The notes beneath the pieces were generated by a model. It searched no databases and was not told the DNA's origin. It worked only from the letters and a program-made list of their open reading frames with translations. Of a stretch of DNA of 64,000 nt, positions 34,715-42,417 are shown piece after piece. A program made the translations under genes and the position numbers. The stretch is from Novosphingobium olei (GTDB lineage: Bacteria > Pseudomonadota > Alphaproteobacteria > Sphingomonadales > Sphingomonadaceae), in assembly GCF_012927405.1 (NCBI RefSeq), contig NZ_JABBGM010000002.1:186001-250000 (forward strand), in the 5' to 3' direction. Numbering within the stretch: position 1 is the stretch's first letter; every line of letters begins with the position of its first letter.

Positions 34715-35809
34715 TCAGAGCTTGCCGTCGGCGGCGAGCTTCATGAAGCTGTCGTCGAAGCGCAGCGTGACGTGTGCCGGATCGCCCAGCGTCTTGGCGC
34801 CGGGGAAGGCCATGCCCACCGCATCGGCGGAACTGGCGCCCTTGAACAGCCCTTTCGAAAAGCTGAAGTCGCGCACCTTGGTCATCGTCGAAACCAGCGC
34901 CGGCGCATCGGCCGCCGCCGCCGCTGCCTTGGGATCGGCGTAGAGGAAGGTGGTCTTCAGCTGCTGGTCGAACACTTCGGGCGTAGTGCCCGAAAGTTTG
35001 GCCATCGCGGCGCGAGCGGCCTTTCCTTGCGCGTCCTGGCGCTGCATCAGCGCCATCGTTTCATACCAGATGCCCGCCAGCGCCTTGCCGAGGTTGGGGT
35101 TGGCCTTGAGCGTGGCGGTATCGACCACCATCAGGTCGAGGATCTCGCCCGGGATCTGCGCCGAGCTGAACACCTCGGAAACGCCCGCTTGACCCTTCAT
35201 CACCGAAAGTTGCGGGTTCCACGCCACCGCCGCGTTGACGTCGGGCGCGTTGAACGCGCCGACGATGTCCGCATCAGAGGTATTGACCGTCTTCACATCG
35301 GTCGATTTCAGGCCAGCTGTCTCCAGCCCCCGCGTCAGCAGGTAGTGCGAGACCGACAGTTCGACCAGGTAAACTTGGCGCCCCTTGATCGCAGCGAGCG
35401 AGTTGGCACCCTTCAGCAGGATGCCGTCGTTGCCGTTCGAATAGTCGCCGACGATGATCGCGCTGGTGTCCTTGCCGCCTGCGGCTGGGATGGTCAGCGC
35501 ATCCATGTTGGTCACGGTCACGCCGTCGAACTTGCCGGCGGTGTACTGGTTGACCGACTCCACGTAGTCGTTGACCTGCACCAGGTTGATCTTGATGCCG
35601 TACTTGTCGGCCCACTTCTTCACGATGCCGGCCTGCTGGGCATAGGGCCAGGGCATCCACCCGGCATAGATCGACCAGCCGATGTTGAACTCGGTCTTGG
35701 GTGCGGCGGACGGCGCCGCCGAGGGCGAACACGAGGCCAGCGCTAGCGCGGCTGCGATTACTCCAGCGGTTGCGAACTTGGCTCGGAGGCTGGTCGCCGT
35801 GATGGTCAT
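34715..35809 (-). CDS. ABC transporter substrate-binding lipoprotein
   Basis: The product has 364 residues from ATG 35807-35809; an in-frame start 18 codons earlier is less likely. A signal sequence ends in the lipobox LALASC, so it should be lipid-anchored. The mature protein has the NMT1/OMS1-like fold of NitT/TauT binding proteins (FNIGWSIYAGWMPWPYAQ; YVESVNQYTAGKFDGVTVTN; NAAVAWNPQLSVM). It is first in the guanidine/urea operon. Similar binding proteins occur in urea-carboxylase clusters, so guanidine or urea is the likely ligand. Confidence 0.9.
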   Translation of the reverse strand: MTITATSLRAKFATAGVIAAALALASCSPSAAPSAAPKTEFNIGWSIYAGWMPWPYAQQAGIVKKWADKYGIKINLVQVNDYVESVNQYTAGKFDGVTVTNMDALTIPAAGGKDTSAIIVGDYSNGNDGILLKGANSLAAIKGRQVYLVELSVSHYLLTRGLETAGLKSTDVKTVNTSDADIVGAFNAPDVNAAVAWNPQLSVMKGQAGVSEVFSSAQIPGEILDLMVVDTATLKANPNLGKALAGIWYETMALMQRQDAQGKAARAAMAKLSGTTPEVFDQQLKTTFLYADPKAAAAAADAPALVSTMTKVRDFSFSKGLFKGASSADAVGMAFPGAKTLGDPAHVTLRFDDSFMKLAADGKL

Positions 35810-35870
35810 CGAGTCGATCCCCTTTCGCAGTGCAGCATCACCACGGATCGCCCGCTTGTCCATCGAAAAA

Positions 35871-35896
35871 TATTACGACTTTAAAAAAGGGTAATA
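35871..35896. promoter_or_regulatory. NikR-type operator, copy 1
   Basis: TATTAC (35871-35876) and GTAATA (35891-35896) form a perfect inverted repeat with a 14-bp spacer, 62 bp upstream of the binding-protein start. The long AT-rich spacer between short arms resembles NikR operators. The likely ligand is the NikR-like protein encoded in the operon. Confidence 0.65.
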
Positions 35897-36127
35897 ACGG
35901 CCTTATGCCCACTCGGGTGTGGGCCACAGCAGTGCAACCCTGCTGCCGTCCCACGATTTCCGCCGATCCGGCGATTCGCCTGATTCGTTCCGGACGATTT
36001 GCTGCACCGCCGTCGTGCCAGGTTTGCGCTCGGTTCGGACGTACGTCAAACGGCGTACATGCCGACGTAAAACTGTCACTTTTTGCGCTGCGGCACCCTT
36101 TTTGATCATACTGAGCAACTGCGGAAT

Positions 36128-36153
36128 TATTACGCTTGACGCATTAGGTAATA
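36128..36153. promoter_or_regulatory. NikR-type operator, copy 2
   Basis: The same arms and the same 14-bp spacing recur here (TATTAC 36128-36133, GTAATA 36148-36153). The spacer holds TTGACG (36136-36141), a good -35 element for the plus strand, so bound regulator would block transcription toward the TonB receptor. Confidence 0.62.
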
Positions 36154-36481
36154 TCCATACCGTATTGAGCATCGCCAATACGAGCGATGGAACGAAAGGG
36201 TGGAAACGGCGTCGGGCAACCGGCGTCAGCGAAGGGGACCAGCGATCCGCAAGCCGGCCTGCCATGCTGCCAATCTGGACTCTGCGCCCTTGCGGCGCGG
36301 CGGGCGGACGCGGCGTAACGGCCAGCAAGCCGCTTCCTCCTCCTCCGCCCCCCTCGAATGCACAAGGACAACCGGGCTCCTGTCAGCGGGTCGCGGAAAT
36401 GAAAGGCGCCGGCCACGCAGCCAGAGCGTCGACGGGAGAGTGATGTCACCACACCACAGGCATTGAAGCTAGGGGGTCGGA

Positions 36482-38899
36482 GTGACTAAGACATTGTTTC
36501 GCAACACGCTGCTCGGAGCGACCATGCTCATGGGCCTCGGCACCACGGCCGCGTTCGCACAGGAAGCCCCGCAGGCCCAGACCGGCGCATCGGGCGCCGC
36601 CGACGGCGCCAGCAACGAGATCGTCGTCACCGCCACCCGGCGCGCGACGTCGCTGCAGGACGTTCCGATCAACATCACCGCGGTCGGCGCCGAACAGCTC
36701 GAACGCCAGCGCATCAACGACGTGCGCGACATCGCCGATTTCACGCCGGGGATGACGATCGCGGACACCGGCGCCGGCAGCACCGGCACAATCGTGCTGC
36801 GCGGCCTCAATGCATCCGACAGTTCGGCCACCGGAAACAGCTATGACAGCGCCCTTGGCATGTATCTCGGCGAAGTGCCGCTTTACTATGACTTCAAGCT
36901 GCTCGACATCGCCCGCGTAGAAACGCTGCTCGGGCCGCAGGGCACGCTCTATGGCCTGGGCACGCTGGCCGGCGCGATCCGCAACATTCCCAACCGGCCC
37001 AACACCGACAAGATCGAGGCCGAGACCCACGGCCGCGTCTATGCCAAGTCGCATTCGGGCAATACCGGCTACCAGCTCGACGGGATGATCAACATCCCGA
37101 TCGTCAAGGACCACATCGCGTTCCGCAGCGCGACCGGCTATTACTACGATCCCGGCTTCATCGATTACCCGCTGCTGCTGCAGAAGCCGGGCGTCTCGCT
37201 GCCCCAGCCTGATGGTCCCACTTCGGTCTCGCCCGCAAGCTACGCCGCGAACCTTTATCGCAAGGACGATCTCAACTTCGAGCGCACCTTCACCACGCGC
37301 AACCAGCTGCTTTTCAAGCTGAACGAAGACCTGCAGGTCGATTTCACCTACGCCTACCAGAAGACCAAGACCGAAGGCGGCCAGTCAAATAGCAACGGCG
37401 TGCTCGGAACCAGCAAGTACGAAAGTGCCGCGCGCTATGTCGAACCGGTGGATCGCCAGGCCCACCTCATGGCGATGGAAATCACCGCCAACCTCGGCAA
37501 CATCGCCCAGCTTGTCGCTACGACCGCTTATACCAACGTGCGCAACCGTCGCCGGGGCGACAACACCGACCTGCTGCTCGATCTCGACTACGGCTACGAA
37601 AGCTTCCCCGCCTTCTCGAGCTGGAATGAAAGTGACGATCGCCGCAAGCAGTTCAACCAGGAAGTCCGCTTCGTTTCGACCCACGGTGGCCCGTTCAGCT
37701 GGGTAATCGGAGGGTTCTACAACAACCAGCGAAATCACCGCGATTACGTCGAGCACCTGCCCGGCCACCCCTGGATCGATCTCGCGACCAATCCGAACGA
37801 AGTCGAATACGCATCGTTCAACCGCTCGCGCGTCACCGAAAAGGCGGTGTTCGGCGAAGGCACGTTCAAGATCACCCCGCAGTGGCAGGTAACCGCCGGT
37901 GGCCGCTGGTTCGAATATACTTCGAAGATCGCTGGCCGCGCGGTGGTGCCGATCCTGGGTGATCCTGTCAGCCCCTATGATCTGACGGCTGCCGGTGGCA
38001 CGACGAAGAAGCAGGGCTCGGTCTGGAAGTTCAACACCTCCTACAACTTCACGCCCGACATCATGCTCTATGCGACTTACAGCAAGGGCTATCGCATCGG
38101 TGGCCCGAACGCGGTCGCGCCGTGCATCCTGCCGCTCAACCCGAACGTCCAGAACGTCTGCGCCCTGCCCAACGAACAGCAGTACGGGCCTGACTCGACC
38201 AAGAACGCCGAAATCGGCATCCGCACCCAGCTGTTCGATCGCAAGCTGACCTTCAACGTCAACGTCTATTCGATCAAGTGGGACGGCATCCAGGTCGCCT
38301 CGGCCACCGTCAACGGCATCGTCGGGATCACCGTCAACGGCGGCAAGGCGAAGTCCGAAGGTGTCGAAGCTTCATTCCAGCTGCGTCCCACCGATCGGCT
38401 CTCGATCCAGGGCACCTATTCGTACACCAATGCTCGCCTGACGCAGGATGTGCCCGCAATCATCGCGGTCAACGATCCGGCGGGAACGTATCCGAGCTCG
38501 CCGATCCAGCTCGATGCGCTCAAGGGCGATCAGCTGCCGGGGTCTGCCAAGAACAGCGGCAGCCTGGGCGCCACCTACACGATCCCGGTTGGCGAGGGGA
38601 AAGTCATCGCCGACTGGACGGCGACCTACCGCGGCTCGGTTGTCACCCGTCTCGGCTGGGATCGCGCCTATGGCGAAAAGCTGCCGGGCTACGTGCTCCA
38701 TCGCGCCTCGTTCGGGTACGAAGCCGATCGCTACAGCGTGACGCTCTTCGCCAACAACATCTTCGACAAGTACGCCGTGTCGGCGGTCTCGAACGACCTC
38801 TCGCGCGTTGGCCTCAACGACGGTGTCCTGCTGCGCTACTATCGCAAGTCGGTGATCGATCCGCGCACGGTCGGCCTCGAATTCCGCCTCAAGTACTGA
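36482..38899 (+). CDS. TonB-dependent receptor
   Basis: The product has 805 residues, intact. The GTG start at 36482 is preceded by AGGGGGTCGGA. The signal peptide ends TTAAFAQ; a TonB-box region NEIVVTATRR leads to the plug (PINITAVGAEQLERQR; TIVLRGLNAS; LLGPQGTLYGLGTLAGAIRN) and a 22-strand barrel closing with VDPRTVGLEFRLKY-like aromatic end (LEFRLKY). It is divergent from the guanidine/urea operon, with paired operators in the gap, so it may import a substrate of that pathway across the outer membrane. TonB need for so small a molecule would be unusual, so a complexed or larger ligand is possible. Confidence 0.95.
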   Translation: MTKTLFRNTLLGATMLMGLGTTAAFAQEAPQAQTGASGAADGASNEIVVTATRRATSLQDVPINITAVGAEQLERQRINDVRDIADFTPGMTIADTGAGSTGTIVLRGLNASDSSATGNSYDSALGMYLGEVPLYYDFKLLDIARVETLLGPQGTLYGLGTLAGAIRNIPNRPNTDKIEAETHGRVYAKSHSGNTGYQLDGMINIPIVKDHIAFRSATGYYYDPGFIDYPLLLQKPGVSLPQPDGPTSVSPASYAANLYRKDDLNFERTFTTRNQLLFKLNEDLQVDFTYAYQKTKTEGGQSNSNGVLGTSKYESAARYVEPVDRQAHLMAMEITANLGNIAQLVATTAYTNVRNRRRGDNTDLLLDLDYGYESFPAFSSWNESDDRRKQFNQEVRFVSTHGGPFSWVIGGFYNNQRNHRDYVEHLPGHPWIDLATNPNEVEYASFNRSRVTEKAVFGEGTFKITPQWQVTAGGRWFEYTSKIAGRAVVPILGDPVSPYDLTAAGGTTKKQGSVWKFNTSYNFTPDIMLYATYSKGYRIGGPNAVAPCILPLNPNVQNVCALPNEQQYGPDSTKNAEIGIRTQLFDRKLTFNVNVYSIKWDGIQVASATVNGIVGITVNGGKAKSEGVEASFQLRPTDRLSIQGTYSYTNARLTQDVPAIIAVNDPAGTYPSSPIQLDALKGDQLPGSAKNSGSLGATYTIPVGEGKVIADWTATYRGSVVTRLGWDRAYGEKLPGYVLHRASFGYEADRYSVTLFANNIFDKYAVSAVSNDLSRVGLNDGVLLRYYRKSVIDPRTVGLEFRLKY

Positions 38900-38993
38900 C
38901 CTTTTTCCCCTGAGGTGGCGCCGCCGGCAACGGCGGTGTCACCTCCACCACCGCGCTCTTTCGCGTCGCACCCTGCCAAAAGGCTCCCCCGTC

Positions 38994-39920
38994 ATGATAA
39001 CCGCCGTTTGCGCGCGTGCCCTGCGGCATGCGGGCCCCCTCGCTGCGCTCGCCTGCCTGCTGGCAAATCCTGCGCAAGCCGCCCCCGCCACGCCATCGCT
39101 GTTCCACGAACGCTGGATCGATGGCGCCAGCGGCGATGAGCCGGCGGTGCAGGTTCAGGCGCTCGACGGCGATACCTTCGTCCTGCGCCAGTCGGTCCGC
39201 ACCAATTTCGAAGCGCCGTTCCTCTATCTGCTGTTCGGCCGGGAAAGGGCGTTGCTCGTCGATACCGGGGCTCCCGACGGGCATATTCGCCCCACCGTCG
39301 ATCGGCTGATTGCGGACTGGGCGGCCCGCCACGGCGGCAGGGCGCCGCACCTCGTCGTTGCGCACAGCCACAGCCATGACGATCACACCGCCGGCGATGC
39401 CGCTTTCCGCGCACGACCCGACACCACCGTCGTCGGCCTCAAGCCGGCCGACGTCGCTGCCTTCTTCGGCGTGCGCAGCTGGCCGAACGACATCGTGCCC
39501 TTCGATCTGGGCGGCCGCAGGCTGTCGATCATTCCCACGCCCGGCCATCAGGCGGCGGCGATCATGGTCTATGATCCGCGCCTGAAAGTGCTGCTCTCGG
39601 GCGATACGCTCTACCCCGGCCGGCTCTACGTGCCTGTCAACTTCCTCGCCGATGATCGCGCGAGCGTCGATCGACTGGCCAGCTTTGCCGCAACCCACCC
39701 GATCCGCGCCGCGCTCGGCGCGCATATCGAAATGACGAAGACGCCGGGGAAGGACTACGGCCACGAAGCGCCGACTCATCCGGACGAACACCGGCTCGAA
39801 CTGCCTGCATCGCAGATCCGGCAGCTGCGCGCAGGTCTCAAGGCCCCGCTTGACGCGGCCGATATCCGCCATGTCCACGATCATTTCATCATCGTCACCG
39901 TACCGCCCAGAGCAGAATGA
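38994..39920 (+). CDS. Exported metallo-beta-lactamase-fold hydrolase
   Basis: The product has 308 residues. After a signal peptide (to NPAQA) comes an MBL fold with the zinc motif AHSHSHDDHTAGD (HxHxDH), a further His in PTPGHQAAAIMVYD, an Asp in LLSGDTLYPG, and a late His in GAHIEMTKTPG. The specific reaction is unknown; the family includes lactonases, glyoxalase II and beta-lactamases. It follows the TonB receptor by 94 bp and ends just before LysR-type operator copy 3. Confidence 0.88.
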   Translation: MITAVCARALRHAGPLAALACLLANPAQAAPATPSLFHERWIDGASGDEPAVQVQALDGDTFVLRQSVRTNFEAPFLYLLFGRERALLVDTGAPDGHIRPTVDRLIADWAARHGGRAPHLVVAHSHSHDDHTAGDAAFRARPDTTVVGLKPADVAAFFGVRSWPNDIVPFDLGGRRLSIIPTPGHQAAAIMVYDPRLKVLLSGDTLYPGRLYVPVNFLADDRASVDRLASFAATHPIRAALGAHIEMTKTPGKDYGHEAPTHPDEHRLELPASQIRQLRAGLKAPLDAADIRHVHDHFIIVTVPPRAE

Positions 39921-39925
39921 AAGCT

Positions 39926-39942
39926 CATAGATCACCTCTATG
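39926..39942. promoter_or_regulatory. LysR-type operator, copy 3
   Basis: CATAGATCACCTCTATG has arms CATAGA and TCTATG around five bases, followed by CCTTCCATC, which closely matches the sequence after copy 2. It lies 92 bp before the chosen start of the second hydroxylase gene. Confidence 0.7.
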
Positions 39943-40034
39943 CCTTCCATCAGACTTTGCCCTCTGGCGAGATGGGGGTGCTTGCAGGACCCTCAAATCA
40001 CGGACGAAATCCGCAAATATCAGGGACTCGTGAG

Positions 40035-41036
40035 ATGGACGGAATTCGCGTTGGCAAGCGTGTCGTGGGCACCCAGTCACCGGTCACCATCGGTTGGGAA
40101 AACGTGCCGAAAGTCGAAGGGGGCTTCTTCAAGCGGCTGTTCTTCTCGTGGTTCCAGCCTGCCGTTCTGTTCGGCCTGATCGCGTTCTGGTATTATGCGC
40201 CCAATTCGATCGCCAAGGCTTCGGTCGCCATCGGCATCGGCATCGGCTTCCGGGTCTTCCTGCTTGTCTTGGAACAGATCGCCCCGCGCCACGAAAGCTG
40301 GAACCTGACCTGGAAGGAACTGGCCACCGACCTGTTCTACGTCGGGCTCGGCTACACCGCGCTCGGCCTGGTCGATTTCTTCATCAGCAGCGATGCGCTG
40401 ATCGAAGCGGCGCGAAACAGCTTCAACTGGGACAAGCTTGCGTGGTTCACCCACTGGCCGCTGCTGCTCCAGGCCTTCATCATCGTTTTCATCTTCGATT
40501 TCGGCCAGTACTGGATGCACCGCGGGATGCACAACTGGTACCCGCTGTGGCTGCCCCACTCGGTCCACCACTACATCACCCAGCTGAACATCAACAAGGG
40601 CGCGGTCGGGAACCCGCTGGAACTCTTCCTGATCGGGCTCGGCATCGGTGGGATGTTCGATTTCCTTCCGCGCGCCGCGCTGCTTGCTGGCGCCATCGGC
40701 ATGGCCATCGGCACCTACCAGCACATCAACGTGCGCTTCAACACGCCCGCCTGGTGGCGCTTTCTGTTCAACACGACGGAGCACCACAGCCTGCACCATT
40801 CGCGCGACTTCGAAGCCACCCGCAGCAACTATGCGAATTCGTTCATCTTCATCGACCGCATCTTCGGCACCTGCCTGGATGGCGAAGCCGAACTGCTCGG
40901 CATGGAAGGCGGCCGTCGCATGTCTATCCGCGAACAGATGACCTATCCCTTCACCGAAGGCTGGAAGACGCTGAAGGAACGGATGGGGCGCGCCGCTGCG
41001 GTGTCCGCCGATCCTCACGCGGTGCCGGCCGAATGA
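40035..41036 (+). CDS. Fatty acid hydroxylase / sterol desaturase family protein, second paralogue
   Basis: The product has 333 residues. The histidine clusters YWMHRGMHN, HSVHHYITQ and EHHSLHHSRD mark a membrane di-iron hydroxylase. The start is set at ATG 40035 rather than ATG 39957 because the latter lies only 15 bp past the operator, and 40035 leaves a leader like that of the paralogue at 21358. The close match to that paralogue and the shared operator suggest common regulation by the LysR protein at 20332. Confidence 0.88.
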   Translation: MDGIRVGKRVVGTQSPVTIGWENVPKVEGGFFKRLFFSWFQPAVLFGLIAFWYYAPNSIAKASVAIGIGIGFRVFLLVLEQIAPRHESWNLTWKELATDLFYVGLGYTALGLVDFFISSDALIEAARNSFNWDKLAWFTHWPLLLQAFIIVFIFDFGQYWMHRGMHNWYPLWLPHSVHHYITQLNINKGAVGNPLELFLIGLGIGGMFDFLPRAALLAGAIGMAIGTYQHINVRFNTPAWWRFLFNTTEHHSLHHSRDFEATRSNYANSFIFIDRIFGTCLDGEAELLGMEGGRRMSIREQMTYPFTEGWKTLKERMGRAAAVSADPHAVPAE

Positions 41037-41061
41037 TCGCGCACGAACTGAAAGTGATGGC

Positions 41062-41721
41062 ATGACCGCTGCCGCCCTCTGGACCGAAGCTGCCGGACCG
41101 CGCCCCTTGAACCTTCGCCGCCTTGTCGAACGGATCTGGACCGTGCGCGGCAGCCTGCCGCTCGATCCGGCGCTTGCGCCCGAAGCGGCGCTCGCCCGGC
41201 TTGATCCCCTGTTCCAGGAATATGGCACCACGGTCACCCGCGATCAGCGCGGCCTGGCCTACGACAAGAAGGATCCCGGGGCGCAGGACCCGCTTGCCAC
41301 CTTCGACAGCGGTAGCCTCGCCGTGGTCGAAGGCGGGGAAGGGGCGGTGCTCACCTGGCGGCTGGTCAGCAAATCCCTGCTCGCCTGCTTCTTCGCTCCG
41401 CTGCTGTTCCTTGCCTTTGCGCAGACGGCCGTCCTCATCGGCGATCACCTGGCCGCATCGGCCGATGCCAAGGCGGACAAGAAGGATGAGAAGAAGGAGC
41501 CGGTGCTCTACCAGAACCCGCTCGACAAGGCGCTCGGCGCACCGGCGCCCGAAAAGCCCAAGGACGACGAAAAGAAGAAGGACGCCAAGAAGGAGCGCAA
41601 GCTGTCGCCGACGCCTGGCTATGTCTTCGCCGGGATCTTCGCCGTGCTCTACATCGTCGGGCGCGTGCTCGAACCGATGCTCGTCCGCCGCCGTTTCCGC
41701 CGCCTGCTCGAACAAGGCTGA
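41062..41721 (+). CDS. Uncharacterised membrane protein with lysine-rich linker
   Basis: The product has 219 residues. A soluble N-terminal domain (about 105 residues) is followed by a membrane segment (LLACFFAPLLFLAFAQTAVL), a long Lys/Asp/Glu-rich linker with KADKKDEKKEP and KPKDDEKKKDAKKERK, and a second membrane segment (VFAGIFAVLYIVGRVLEP) before a basic tail. It lies 25 bp after the hydroxylase gene and is probably cotranscribed. No family is recognised. Confidence 0.8.
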   Translation: MTAAALWTEAAGPRPLNLRRLVERIWTVRGSLPLDPALAPEAALARLDPLFQEYGTTVTRDQRGLAYDKKDPGAQDPLATFDSGSLAVVEGGEGAVLTWRLVSKSLLACFFAPLLFLAFAQTAVLIGDHLAASADAKADKKDEKKEPVLYQNPLDKALGAPAPEKPKDDEKKKDAKKERKLSPTPGYVFAGIFAVLYIVGRVLEPMLVRRRFRRLLEQG

Positions 41722-41792
41722 CGCAAACGAATTCTAGCGGTCCAGAGAATGACGGTAGGGCTGACAGATAAAGAACCCGTAGCGGGCGGAAT

Positions 41793-42272
41793 TCAGGCTG
41801 AAACACGCGCTTCCATGAAGCGAACGTATCGCGACTGCGCGCGGGGCCTTGGTGCCTCACCCGACGCACCGCGCTTCAAGGCGTATCCACGCTCCCGCGC
41901 CAACTCGTCGACATTGACACAGGCATCGACGTGCCAGCCCGGTGCACCCTGTCGTACTGTCTGCACGGCGTCCTTCCAGCTTTTCGCTTCAAGAAAGCGG
42001 TAATCATGCTGTTCACGCATCGAATCCGATGAATTGCGGCCAAGCTCGGCCACATAGAATGCGGCCGTTGGATCGGTGTTCTGCGCATCGGGATCTTCGA
42101 GTTCGAATTCGATCCAGCCATCCAGATGCGCGGCCTTCATAGCCGTGCTGAACCGTGCCGCGCAGACGCGGATCAGTTCCGCATCATCGAATGCCACCAT
42201 CGGGTGCACCTCGTGACTTTCAAACAGATTGCCGTTGCGCATCCCCCCGATTTCCACGAGATAGAGTTTCAC
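41793..42272 (-). CDS. DUF1543-like protein
   Basis: The product has 159 residues, soluble. The N-terminus MKLYLVEIGG, the acidic AFDDAELIRVCAARF and HLDGWIEFELEDP resemble DUF1543 domain proteins, which have no known function. A C-terminal basic tail follows. It stands alone, convergent with the preceding gene and divergent from the flavoprotein-like gene at 42418. The family call is by pattern only. Confidence 0.75.
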   Translation of the reverse strand: MKLYLVEIGGMRNGNLFESHEVHPMVAFDDAELIRVCAARFSTAMKAAHLDGWIEFELEDPDAQNTDPTAAFYVAELGRNSSDSMREQHDYRFLEAKSWKDAVQTVRQGAPGWHVDACVNVDELARERGYALKRGASGEAPRPRAQSRYVRFMEARVSA

Positions 42273-42417
42273 GGCATTCCTTTCAGGGGGGCGAGGCTTC
42301 GGTCAGACCAAGGATGGGCGAGGTGGGCATGGAACCCGCCACTTTGCCGTGTGTTCCACCGATCACGACCCGGCGGCTTTATCCGCGCGGCAAATCGGAC
42401 GATCGGACAATCTTCTT

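Larger units (their letters stand above)
35810..36481. other. 672-bp gene-free control region between divergent operons
   Basis: The region separates the guanidine/urea operon (minus) from the TonB-dependent receptor (plus). It is AT-rich around 35865-35900 and 36105-36180, and both AT-rich patches hold a TATTAC-N14-GTAATA element. I find no convincing open frame, tRNA or guanidine riboswitch. The segment 36200-36470 is GC-rich and featureless apart from the probable leader of the receptor mRNA. Confidence 0.6.

Noticed and set aside
35810..36480. A guanidine riboswitch or other structured leader
   Set aside because: I could not recognise conserved riboswitch motifs on either strand. The inverted repeats fit protein operators better. 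A covariance-model search would be decisive.
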